Source: JBAYOE01 sp050950065 (lineage in GTDB: Bacteria > Spirochaetota > Spirochaetia > Sphaerochaetales > Sphaerochaetaceae). Taken from it: DNA of 64,000 bases. The translations under genes and the position numbers were made by a program. Of this stretch, positions 44,524 through 53,018 are shown piece after piece; the first letter of the stretch is position 1, and every line of letters starts with the position of its first letter. The notes below the pieces were generated by a model. That model was not told where the DNA came from. It did not search any database and worked only from the letters and a program-made list of their open reading frames with translations. Location: the NCBI GenBank assembly GCA_050950065.1, contig JBMNGX010000002.1:62001-126000 (forward strand), read 5' to 3'.

Positions 44524-46035
44524 ATGATCTTCGGCTTTGATAACGATAAGTATCTTAAAGAGCAAACAGAGGCTATTTTAAAGCGACTAGAAAGTTGCGA
44601 AGGTAAACTCTATTTAGAGTGTGGTGGTAAGTTATTATACGATTACCATGCTTCAAGAGTTCTTCCTGGCTTTGACCCAAATGTGAAGATGAGAGTTTTT
44701 CAAAGTCTCAAAGATCAAATAGATGTAATAGTTTGTATCTACGCAGAAGATATTGAGCGAAGAAGGATCCGTAGCGACTTTGGGATTACTTACGATACCG
44801 ACGTTTTTAAGATGATCGATGATTTTAACAGTTGGGGATTGAACGTTAGTAGCGTTGTAATAACCCGCTTTAATGGTCAGTCATCAGCTTTGAACTTTAA
44901 AAATAGACTTAAAAGAAGGGGCATTGAGGTTTACACCCACAAAGCCACTGAAGGGTATCCCACAGATGTCGATGTGATAGTTAGCCCCCAAGGGTATGGC
45001 TCTAACCCCTACATTGAAAGTGATAAAAGGGTTGTATTAGTGACAGCTCCTGGATCAGGAAGTGGTAAAATGGCAACTTGTTTAAGTCAACTTTATCACG
45101 ATTACAATAGGGGCTTAAAAAGTTGCTACGCAAAGTTTGAAACATTCCCTGTTTGGAACTTGCCAATTGATCACCCAGTAAACATCGCCTACGAGGCAGC
45201 TACAGCTGACATTGGCGATGTTATTCAAATAGATCACTACCAACTTAAATACAACAACGTCCATGCTGTCTCCTACAGCCGTGATATGGAGGCTTTCCCC
45301 CTTTTAAAAAGGATTTTAGAAAAAATCACTCTTGAAAGTTCTACCTACCACTCTCCAACAGAGATGGGGGTAAATAGGGTTGGTTTTGGAATAGTTAACG
45401 ACTACAAAGTTAAAGAAGCAGCCTCTCAAGAGATTATTAGGCGCTACTACAATGCCACTAGCGATTATATTAGGGGCTTTGGCACTCAAGAGGCTATAAC
45501 TAGAATTAAACTTTTAATGGAGAGTTTAAATTTAGATTTAAAGATGCGTAAAAGTGTTGGTGCTAGTGAAGAGGCTTTAAAGAAGGCAGTTAAAAAAGGC
45601 AAAGGACGCGATGGGATAGTGTGTGCTGCGGCCTTAGAGTTAAAAGATGGAACTATAATAACAGGAAGCAACTCTGAAACTCTTCACGCTTCAAGTGCCT
45701 TAATCTTAAATAGTGTTAAAAAGTTGGCAGGAATTCCAAAGGAAATCCACTTAATCCCTAAACAGACAATTGAATCAATTGGCAATTTAAAGATGTCTAT
45801 TTTAAATGGGAAAAGAGGATCGCTCGATTTAGATGAGACACTAATTTGTTTAGCAATGAGTGCCCCAATAAACCCAGCAGCTCAAGCTGCCTTAGATAAG
45901 TTGCCCCTTTTGAAAGGAAGTGAGGTTCATTTAACCCACCTTCCCACTTCTGGTGATAGTAACGGGCTAAGAAAACTTGGGGTTAATATGACTAGTGAGC
46001 CACTATTCCCAACAGCAAATTTATTGGATGAGTAG
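44524..46035 (+). CDS. DUF1846 family protein
   Basis: 503 residues, the normal size of this family. Starts MIFGFDNDKYLKEQTEAILK and holds VCIYAEDIERRRIRSDFGIT near residue 78, TAPGSGSGKMATCLSQLY near 175, LYHDYNRG, and IHLTHLPTSG-like tail blocks. The family is widespread in anaerobes and its function is uncharacterised; the GSGSGK segment resembles a nucleotide loop. Sits 15 bases after the DJ-1 gene. Confidence 0.9.
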   Translation: MIFGFDNDKYLKEQTEAILKRLESCEGKLYLECGGKLLYDYHASRVLPGFDPNVKMRVFQSLKDQIDVIVCIYAEDIERRRIRSDFGITYDTDVFKMIDDFNSWGLNVSSVVITRFNGQSSALNFKNRLKRRGIEVYTHKATEGYPTDVDVIVSPQGYGSNPYIESDKRVVLVTAPGSGSGKMATCLSQLYHDYNRGLKSCYAKFETFPVWNLPIDHPVNIAYEAATADIGDVIQIDHYQLKYNNVHAVSYSRDMEAFPLLKRILEKITLESSTYHSPTEMGVNRVGFGIVNDYKVKEAASQEIIRRYYNATSDYIRGFGTQEAITRIKLLMESLNLDLKMRKSVGASEEALKKAVKKGKGRDGIVCAAALELKDGTIITGSNSETLHASSALILNSVKKLAGIPKEIHLIPKQTIESIGNLKMSILNGKRGSLDLDETLICLAMSAPINPAAQAALDKLPLLKGSEVHLTHLPTSGDSNGLRKLGVNMTSEPLFPTANLLDE

Positions 46036-46092
46036 TTATAAACTACTTTGAATTTCTTGTTTAATGGCAGTACAATAGAGTTGGAGGTGCTA

Positions 46093-46725
46093 ATGGCATT
46101 TGAAACAGTTATTTCATTGAGTAGACAATTTGGTAGTGGTGGAAGAGCTATTGGACATTTAATTGCTGATAAACTAGAGATTCCCTACTACGACAGTGCT
46201 TTAATTAATTTAGCAGCTGAAAAGAGTGGAATGAGTAAACAGGTATTGGAAAACTTGGACGAAAAAGCGGGAAATCGCTTTTTGTACACTGTCCCATCAA
46301 CTCTTCCAAATATTGGTTCTCACCCTTCAACATCAATTTATAATATGCCCTTAAGTGACAAACTCTTTTTAACTGAGTATGAGATCATTAAAAAAATAGC
46401 TCAGGAGGGAGCTGCACTAATTGTGGGTAGGTGTGCCGATTACATCTTAAAAGAGATGAAAAACCACGTAGCAGTTTTTATCCATGCACCTGAAGACTTT
46501 AGAGCTGAAAGGGTAGCTGAGTACGAAAACATCAGTGTAGAAAAAGCTAAGTCAGAGCTCTCTAAGTACGATCGACAAAGGCGTAAGTACCACGACTACT
46601 ACGCAGCTGGTACTTGGGGCGAAGCTACTTACTACGATTTAACAATAAACTCTGCCACCCTAGGTTTAGAAGGGACAGCAGAGTTCATATCTCAATTTGT
46701 TTTAGACTTTAATAAAAAGCTATAA
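46093..46725 (+). CDS. Cytidylate kinase-like family protein
   Basis: 210 residues. ATG 46093 has GGAGG just before it; a longer frame from 46048 does not. P-loop-like ISLSRQFGSGGRAIG near residue 8, PYYDSALI near 29, IVGRCADYIL near 116 and the helical KSELSKYDRQRRKYHDYYA lid near 155. The RQFGSGGR loop marks the cytidylate-kinase-2 group, common in anaerobes, whose substrate is not settled. Distinct from the 173-residue kinase at 24.4 kb. Ends seven bases before the convergent ackA. Confidence 0.85.
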   Translation: MAFETVISLSRQFGSGGRAIGHLIADKLEIPYYDSALINLAAEKSGMSKQVLENLDEKAGNRFLYTVPSTLPNIGSHPSTSIYNMPLSDKLFLTEYEIIKKIAQEGAALIVGRCADYILKEMKNHVAVFIHAPEDFRAERVAEYENISVEKAKSELSKYDRQRRKYHDYYAAGTWGEATYYDLTINSATLGLEGTAEFISQFVLDFNKKL

Positions 46726-46732
46726 CTTAAAC

Positions 46733-48067
46733 TTATTTTGCCTTAGCAACGATGCTCTCTAATTCGGGTCTTTTTACTAGATCCTCTTTAAATGCAACTT
46801 CACGAGCTTTATTCACATAATCTTTATTTTGGAATGAGTAGTTGAAGTTCATATGAACATCATAATTTCCATTAACTAGTGCATAAGCATCTTCAGTCAT
46901 CACCAACTCTTCATCGGTTGGAATAACATAAATTTTAGTTGGGGAGTCTTTAGCGTTAATTTCAAACTCGCTGTTGCGTGAAAAAGCAATTTTGTTTTTC
47001 TTAACATCAAGTTTTATCCCAAGATTTCCTAAATCCTTAGTAACAGCCTCTCTGATATGAGGAGCCATCTCACCAACACCAGCTGTAAAGATAACAGCAT
47101 CAACTCTTCCTAGTAAGGCAGCATAAGCTCCAATATATTTTTTAAGGCGGTGAACCTCTAAATCAATTGCTAATTGGGCTCTTTCGTTGCCTGCATCGGC
47201 AGCCTCTTTAACATCACGACGATCACTCATTCCACAAATGCCTAATAAGCCACTTTTTTTGTTTAATGTTGAATCAATCTCAGAGGCACTCATCCCTGTT
47301 CTTTTCATAACAAAGGGTAATATAGCTGGATCTAAATCTCCACTACGAGTTCCCATCACAAGGCCCTCTAAGGGGGTTAATCCCATACTGGTATCGTATC
47401 CAACACCATCTTTAACAGCAGAAACAGAAGCACCATTACCTATGTGACAAATAATTAAGTTAGTATCTTTGGGTTCTTTGCCAAGAAGGACTGCTGCTCT
47501 TTTAGCAGTGTAAATAAAACTTGTTCCATGGAAACCGTAGCGCCGCACGTTGTAAGTTTTGTACCACTCAATTGGTACAGCATAAAGGTAAGACTCTTTA
47601 GGCATTGTTTGGTGCCAAGCTGTATCCATAATAATTGCGTGGTTGATGGAGGGCATAACTTTACGGGCAGCCTCAATTCCCATGATATTAGCAGGCATAT
47701 GTAGCGGTGCTAAGGGGATAAGATCTTTAAGAACACCTAAAACTTCATCATCAACTAAGGCTGACTTCTTAAAGATTTCACCACCGTGGACAACTCTGTG
47801 TCCAACAACACTAATTTCACCAATGTCTGAGATAACACCGTAAAGGGGATCGAGTAACATCTTAATAATTAGCTCAATAGCCTCTTTATGAGTGGGACAA
47901 GAGACTTTTTCATTGTATTGACCATTATTTGCAGTTTTATGCTCTAAAAGAGAGTAATCTAATCCAATTCTCTCCACAATTCCTACTGCTAAAACACTTT
48001 TCTTTTCCCAATCATATACTTGGTACTTTGCCGACGAACTACCGCAATTGAGCGTTAGAATGACCAT
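46733..48067 (-). CDS. ackA: Acetate kinase
   Basis: Makes ATP and acetate from acetyl phosphate, an energy-yielding fermentation step. TLNCGSSSAKYQVYDW at the start, VVGHRVVHGGE near residue 87, IMDTAWHQTMP near 145, IICHIGNGASVSAV near 204, GVGEMAPHIRE near 325. The length of 444 residues is about 40 more than most AckA, with an extra C-terminal extension, as I recall from treponemes. GGAGG before ATG. No pta lies nearby. Confidence 0.96.
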   Translation of the reverse strand: MVILTLNCGSSSAKYQVYDWEKKSVLAVGIVERIGLDYSLLEHKTANNGQYNEKVSCPTHKEAIELIIKMLLDPLYGVISDIGEISVVGHRVVHGGEIFKKSALVDDEVLGVLKDLIPLAPLHMPANIMGIEAARKVMPSINHAIIMDTAWHQTMPKESYLYAVPIEWYKTYNVRRYGFHGTSFIYTAKRAAVLLGKEPKDTNLIICHIGNGASVSAVKDGVGYDTSMGLTPLEGLVMGTRSGDLDPAILPFVMKRTGMSASEIDSTLNKKSGLLGICGMSDRRDVKEAADAGNERAQLAIDLEVHRLKKYIGAYAALLGRVDAVIFTAGVGEMAPHIREAVTKDLGNLGIKLDVKKNKIAFSRNSEFEINAKDSPTKIYVIPTDEELVMTEDAYALVNGNYDVHMNFNYSFQNKDYVNKAREVAFKEDLVKRPELESIVAKAK

Positions 48068-48185
48068 TTTTTACTTCCTCCATCTAGCTTATCATGTAAT
48101 TATTTACCACCTAACATACTGACACGCCACAATTAAAATTGCAATCGATTCAATGCAAATCTTCTCTTTTTACCATAAGTATTGT

Positions 48186-49394
48186 ATGAGAAAGAAGTTT
48201 ATATTTTTACATCTTCTTCTATTTTTTACCCTCAGCCCTTTTATGCAAAACATGTGGGCTAAAAGTTTTGTAGAATTAAGCAGTGATAATGATAAAATAT
48301 CTTTGAAATACAACCTCACTTACCAAAATGAAAATTTCACTTTTATTAAAGTTAATCAAAAAATAAACTACGACTTTACTAAAGAGAGTTTTCTCTTAAA
48401 TAGTAATTTAAATTTTAAAACAAAGTATTTTGAGTATGGTAATTTAACAAATAAAAACGAACTCGCTTTATTAAACGATGACAGCTTTTTTGATGAATCT
48501 ACTTTATTAATCACTCCAATTAAAAGCTTAACTCTTTTTTATAACAGCGCTATGGTTGTTGGTTCATCTTATAAAACAAAAGAGCTCTTAACTGCCTTAG
48601 CTTTTTTTGATAATCAAACAAAATTGGAAAACTACTACACCTTTGATTTAAAAAATATCCCCTTATCCAAAGGTTTTATGGTTTATTTAAAATGGGATTC
48701 AGTTTTTAACTTAACTAAACAACAAACTCTGAAAACAAAGCTGTTTAGTAGAGTAGCTTTTGAGAACTCTTATTTACATACCATCACTTACCAAGTTGAA
48801 CTAGCTTATAAGTACAAAATTTTAGAAGTAATTTATAATAAAAATAGAATTGGAGATCTTTTACTTCCACTAACTTACTCAACTGTTAAAAAACCTTTAA
48901 TAGAAGATCAATTTATTTTTCAACTTAAATGGAAAATATTAAAAGGGGAGATTAGTTTTAGTAACACAGTTTATGATCATCCAATTTATGCAGCTAATTA
49001 CCAACCGATGGATAAAAAGGTAAGTTCTGATGTTTCACTAAAATTTAATACTTTTAGTGTAGAGGGGAATTTTAATTACAGTGCAAAAATGGATAAGAGG
49101 GGGAAAGTTTCCATTAGATATGAAATGGGGGCAAAAACACTTTTTAAAATAAAAGGGGTCGATTTACTAATTGATGGTAAATATACAATTGCCACCAGTG
49201 GTAATTGGGTAGGGGGAAATATTACATTGATGTATAAAATGAGTGAGAATCTAAAGGGAAAAATGGTTGTTACTAAGTTGAAAAATAGTTTTAGGTTAAC
49301 TTACCATTTTATTTTTAGTGGTAATAAAAACTCTATCGATTTGAATTTAAGTAGTGAAAATAGACAAAAGCTTATTTTGTCCACCTACCAATGA
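48186..49394 (+). CDS. Exported beta-rich protein of unknown function
   Basis: 402 residues from ATG 48186, where a signal peptide starts (MRKKFIFLHLLLFF, cleavage near MWAKS). The mature part alternates polar and hydrophobic residues with many Lys, Asn and Tyr, as in a beta-barrel or beta-sheet outer-membrane protein, but no family is recognised and it ends STYQ rather than in a terminal aromatic residue. No strong ribosome site. Its 3' end overlaps murB by 23 bases on the other strand. Confidence 0.6.
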   Translation: MRKKFIFLHLLLFFTLSPFMQNMWAKSFVELSSDNDKISLKYNLTYQNENFTFIKVNQKINYDFTKESFLLNSNLNFKTKYFEYGNLTNKNELALLNDDSFFDESTLLITPIKSLTLFYNSAMVVGSSYKTKELLTALAFFDNQTKLENYYTFDLKNIPLSKGFMVYLKWDSVFNLTKQQTLKTKLFSRVAFENSYLHTITYQVELAYKYKILEVIYNKNRIGDLLLPLTYSTVKKPLIEDQFIFQLKWKILKGEISFSNTVYDHPIYAANYQPMDKKVSSDVSLKFNTFSVEGNFNYSAKMDKRGKVSIRYEMGAKTLFKIKGVDLLIDGKYTIATSGNWVGGNITLMYKMSENLKGKMVVTKLKNSFRLTYHFIFSGNKNSIDLNLSSENRQKLILSTYQ

Positions 49395-50259
49395 GTTGTA
49401 CTTCTCTAGTTAATTTAACTTTATGTAGTTCGTAAATCTTCTTTTCAATAAGGGTAGCTAATTGATCGATTTGAGAGCTTGTCGCCTCTTTGTTTTTATT
49501 AACAATGAAGTTTGCATGAGAGGGACTAATTGAAGCACCTCCAACTGTTAAACCTTTTAGATTTGCTTTATCAACCTCTTTTCCAACGATAAAATTTGGT
49601 TGGTTTTTAAAAAAGCACCCTGCAGAAGGGTAATCAAATTGCCCCTTTTCTAACCTTATTTTTCTACTAGTCTCTTTGTTAAGGCGAGCTTGAGAGCTAT
49701 CTTTGTTTGGTTTTAAACGAAAAGCTACTTCTACAATGACCCCTAAATCTTCCATAAATGGGGATTGTTTGTACGAAAATCCTCCACTTATTATGTGGTA
49801 CCTTCTTAATGAACCGTTGTAGTCAACATAATCAACCCACTCAATAAAGTTGCTTATATAAACTCCTTGGGCAGCAGAGTTTCCCCATACAGCTCCTCCA
49901 ACAGAACCTGGAAGTCCCCCTAAAGGTTCTAAGCCACTTAAGAAGTTTTCAATTGAAATGTTGATTGCAGTATCTAATAAAAGGCCAGAGCCACAAACAA
50001 ACAGAGTTCCTCTGATGTGGTGATTAATTAACTTTAAAGTTGAAATCACCAACCCCTCGACACCCTCATCAGAGACTAAGACGTTAGTTCCCCCTCCTAA
50101 AAAGGTGATGGGGATTTTTTTATTATTTGCCCAGATAATTAAATTTTGTAGCTGCTCAACACTTTTGGGTGTTGCGTACCAATCGGCTTCTCCACCACTT
50201 TTATAAGAGGTAAAAGGGGCTAAAGGGACATTTTGTTGGATAATTTGGTCGATATTGAT
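49372..50259 (-). CDS. murB: UDP-N-acetylenolpyruvoylglucosamine reductase, apparent ATC start
   Basis: Reduces the enolpyruvyl group to make UDP-MurNAc, with FAD and NADPH. Blocks: VPLAPFTSYKSGGEADW near residue 11, FLGGGTNVLVSDEGVEG near 54, GLEPLGGLPGSVGGA near 115 and PSAGCFFKN near 220. The frame is unbroken from 50259 to the stop, 295 residues. No ATG, GTG or TTG exists at the start: the first codon is ATC, seven bases after a perfect AGGAGG and three codons after an in-frame TAA. The next in-frame start (TTG near 50052) would delete the FAD-binding N-terminus. Most likely an ATG misread or a rare start. Confidence 0.85.
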   Translation of the reverse strand: MNIDQIIQQNVPLAPFTSYKSGGEADWYATPKSVEQLQNLIIWANNKKIPITFLGGGTNVLVSDEGVEGLVISTLKLINHHIRGTLFVCGSGLLLDTAINISIENFLSGLEPLGGLPGSVGGAVWGNSAAQGVYISNFIEWVDYVDYNGSLRRYHIISGGFSYKQSPFMEDLGVIVEVAFRLKPNKDSSQARLNKETSRKIRLEKGQFDYPSAGCFFKNQPNFIVGKEVDKANLKGLTVGGASISPSHANFIVNKNKEATSSQIDQLATLIEKKIYELHKVKLTREVQLIGRWTK

Positions 50260-50362
50260 TTTTTAGCCTCCTTTGCTTATTCTATTATTTATAGGTTATC
50301 GTAACTTATTGCCCAATTAGGGACAATAGAAAAACACTTTGGAGCTAAAATAGGAGCTATTG

Positions 50363-51769
50363 ATGAATGTTTATCTCTATAATACCGCTAGTAGAGCTGT
50401 CGAGGTTTTTGAACCTCTAAAAAGCTCCAATGTTGGAATGTACTGTTGTGGTCCAACTGTCTACAACTATGCCCATATTGGAAACCTTCGAACCTATATC
50501 TTTGAAGATCTTCTAAAAAGAGTCCTTTTAAATAGCGGTTTTGATATCAAACACGTTATGAACGTAACAGATGTGGGACACCTAACTGATGATGGAGATG
50601 ATGGTGAAGATAAAATGCTCAAAGCCTCTAGAGAGAGAAAACTAGATGTTTATGAGTTAGCTAAGTACTACACAGATGCTTTTTTTAGAGATACCAAAGC
50701 ACTAAACATCATTGAGCCTAACATCGTCTGTAACGCAACAGATCACATAGCAGACATGATTGACCTTATAAAGGTATTAGAAGAGAAAGGGCACACCTAT
50801 ATTGCTGGTGGGAACGTCTATTTCTCAATTGATACTTTTCCTCGCTACGGAGAATTAGCTCGTTTAAAAGCTGACCAACTAAAAGCAGGGGCTAGAGTTG
50901 ATGTAGATACCAATAAAAAGAACCCACGAGATTTTGTTTTGTGGTTTACCCAATCTAAGTTTGAAAATCAGGCGATGATTTGGCCTAGCCCTTGGGGCGA
51001 TGGGTATCCTGGATGGCATATTGAGTGTTCAGCAATGAGCATGAAATATTTAGGTCCCTCATTCGATATCCACTGTGGCGGCATTGATCATATCCCAGTT
51101 CACCACACTAACGAGATTGCTCAAAGTGAAGCAGCGACTGGAAAAAAGTGGGTTAAATATTGGGTTCATGGGGAGTTTTTATTAAACGAAACAGGAAAGA
51201 TGTCTAAATCTAAAGGGGAGTTTTTAACTTTACCTTTATTGGAAGAGAAAGGCTACGATGCTTTAGATTATAGGTTCTTCTGTTTAGGGGGACACTACCG
51301 CTCTCAATTGGTTTTTTCATGGTCTTCAATGGATGGAGCTAAAAATGGTCGTCGCTCCTTGATGAGACACATCAAATCTCTACGTAGCGAAGATGAAAAT
51401 TTAAATGTTGAACTAAGTAAAAAGGGGCACCAGTATTTAGACGAGTTTAACAAACATGTTAGAAATGATCTTAACACTCCACGTGCTTTAGCTGTTGTTT
51501 GGACCTTCTTACAAGATAAAGAACTTAGTAATGATGAAAAATTAACTCTAATAGGGGAAGTTGATAAAATATTTGCTTTAGACCTTCTTAAAGATCAAAG
51601 TGAAAATCTAGAAATTGATCAAGAAATTTTAGATTTAGTTGAACAAAGGAGAGTTGCAAAACAGCAAAAGAATTATCCCCTTGCTGATAAGTTGCGTGAT
51701 ATAGTGGAAAACAAGGGGTATCAACTTAAAGATACTCCAAGTGGAACAGAAGTTAGTAAAAAGGTGTAA
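50363..51769 (+). CDS. cysS: Cysteine--tRNA ligase
   Basis: Charges tRNA-Cys. 468 residues. CCGPTVYNYAHIGNLRTYI (zinc ligand and HIGH motif) near residue 27, WPSPWGDGYPGWHIECSAM near 212, CGGIDHIPVHHTNEIAQSE near 235, and GKMSKSKG near 269. ATG 50363 has TAGGAG six bases before; the TTG at 50360 is in frame but less likely. Precedes a sigma factor gene by 28 bases. Confidence 0.96.
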   Translation: MNVYLYNTASRAVEVFEPLKSSNVGMYCCGPTVYNYAHIGNLRTYIFEDLLKRVLLNSGFDIKHVMNVTDVGHLTDDGDDGEDKMLKASRERKLDVYELAKYYTDAFFRDTKALNIIEPNIVCNATDHIADMIDLIKVLEEKGHTYIAGGNVYFSIDTFPRYGELARLKADQLKAGARVDVDTNKKNPRDFVLWFTQSKFENQAMIWPSPWGDGYPGWHIECSAMSMKYLGPSFDIHCGGIDHIPVHHTNEIAQSEAATGKKWVKYWVHGEFLLNETGKMSKSKGEFLTLPLLEEKGYDALDYRFFCLGGHYRSQLVFSWSSMDGAKNGRRSLMRHIKSLRSEDENLNVELSKKGHQYLDEFNKHVRNDLNTPRALAVVWTFLQDKELSNDEKLTLIGEVDKIFALDLLKDQSENLEIDQEILDLVEQRRVAKQQKNYPLADKLRDIVENKGYQLKDTPSGTEVSKKV

Positions 51770-51797
51770 CCATAAATAGGGGTAAGTTGTTAAGCAT

Positions 51798-52325
51798 ATG
51801 GAAGTAAAAAGCAGCGATAGCGAATCGTTCAGACAAGTATATGAGGAGGTTTTCCCAGTTGTAATGAGAGTTGCATACCATGTGACTTACAATATGGATG
51901 TTTCTGAAGATATTTGTCAGGAGGCGTTTATCCGATTTTACGAAAGGAATATTGAGTTTCCGAGCGTTGAGGAGGCGAAGTACTGGTTGATAAGGGTAAC
52001 TAAGAACTTAGCTATTAACGTTGTTAAACGGAGATCAAGGGAGCAAGCTATGGTTGATAAAATCAAGAAGATCCCAAAAGTTCCAATTCGTAGTGGAGAA
52101 CAGACCCTCCTAGATGCAGAGACTAAAGCTTTGGTTCGCGAAGCTGTTGAGAAGCTGCCTGAAAAACTTAAGTCGGTGTTGATTTTAAAAGAGTATGCCG
52201 ATTTGAACTACAAAGAGATTGGGCAAATTCTCAAGATTACTGAAAGTAATGTAAAAGTAAGAGTCCATCGGGCCCGTAAACTTATGGAAACGATGCTCGA
52301 CCGGGAGGAAATGCATGTGTCTTGA
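51798..52325 (+). CDS. ECF-type RNA polymerase sigma factor
   Basis: 175 residues: sigma region 2 (DVSEDICQEAFIRFYER near 33-50) and region 4 (LPEKLKSVLILKEYADLNYKE near 115, ITESNVKVRVHRARKLM near 148), with the short linker of group IV sigmas. Directs transcription of a stress or envelope regulon. The next gene, overlapping by 11 bases, is a membrane anti-sigma factor, so the pair probably autoregulates. No upstream target promoter could be identified. Confidence 0.93.
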   Translation: MEVKSSDSESFRQVYEEVFPVVMRVAYHVTYNMDVSEDICQEAFIRFYERNIEFPSVEEAKYWLIRVTKNLAINVVKRRSREQAMVDKIKKIPKVPIRSGEQTLLDAETKALVREAVEKLPEKLKSVLILKEYADLNYKEIGQILKITESNVKVRVHRARKLMETMLDREEMHVS

Positions 52326-52863
52326 TGACCAAATCCTTAACACCTATTTAGATGGTGAACTAACTGAACCTTGGAAAACTCAAGTGGAGGAGCATCTAAG
52401 TTATTGTACCGCTTGTAAAAAGCGTCACGAACAACTAGATCAAATTCATCACCTAGTTAGTCAGTCTAAACTTGAAGATGATCAAATTGAGTCTCACAAA
52501 GAGAGAGTTCTCCAATACATTGAAAAAAATGTTATTGGGGATGAGAAAAAAGTCTCTTTTTGGCACCGAGATTTTAAATTAAAGACTCCAATACTACTTT
52601 CTACTGCTGCAGCTTTTGTCTTTATTTTAGTAGGAGCGTTGTTCATTGGAAGGGGAATTCAACAAGATAGTAACCAAATAATTCCAACCCTTCTTCCATC
52701 TAGTGAGGGCTCTGTTGTTCAAGTTAAGGCAACCGATGCTTTAGCTGCTGATCAAATCTTAGAGAACTTCACTCTAGAGGAGATTTTAAAGTACTTAGAC
52801 TCCAAAGGGTACGATGTTGATTTAAAATTGAGGACTATTAAATCTTTTAGCGAAGAAATGTAA
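52315..52863 (+). CDS. Membrane anti-sigma factor (zinc-finger ZAS type)
   Basis: 182 residues. The N-terminus carries the ZAS/zf-HC2 motif: EEHLSYCTACKKRHEQL, with His-x3-Cys-x2-Cys near residue 30. One membrane helix (TPILLSTAAAFVFILVGALF) spans about residues 92-111. The outside part (112-182) is short and acidic and is likely the sensing tail. Overlaps the sigma gene by 11 bases, the standard cognate arrangement. A terminator follows. Confidence 0.9.
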   Translation: MCLDDQILNTYLDGELTEPWKTQVEEHLSYCTACKKRHEQLDQIHHLVSQSKLEDDQIESHKERVLQYIEKNVIGDEKKVSFWHRDFKLKTPILLSTAAAFVFILVGALFIGRGIQQDSNQIIPTLLPSSEGSVVQVKATDALAADQILENFTLEEILKYLDSKGYDVDLKLRTIKSFSEEM

Positions 52864-52930
52864 ATAATGCTTGCTTTGTAGATCAACATACGTTATAAAT
52901 ATAATTAACTTTGAGCCCATGCAGCTCATC

Positions 52931-52959
52931 GGCCTACTCTTAACGGGTAGGCCATTTTA
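52931..52959 (+). terminator. Terminator after the sigma/anti-sigma pair
   Basis: Stem GGCCTAC (52931-52937) with GTAGGCC (52947-52953), followed by ATTTTATTTA. It isolates valS, which begins 60 bases later. Confidence 0.8.
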
Positions 52960-53018
52960 TTTATTGTTGTAACTACTACATGATTTTGGTAATATTGCTC
53001 AATCCAAGGAGGCTTTGA

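Noticed and set aside
50041..50280. murB as a frameshifted gene
   Set aside because: The N-terminal MurB segment and the later part share one frame with no stop; only a normal start codon is missing, so it is a start anomaly, not a frameshift.
50281..53018. T-box leaders before cysS and valS
   Set aside because: No T-box core (TGGNACCGCG-like) or specifier stem was found before these, serS or asnS.
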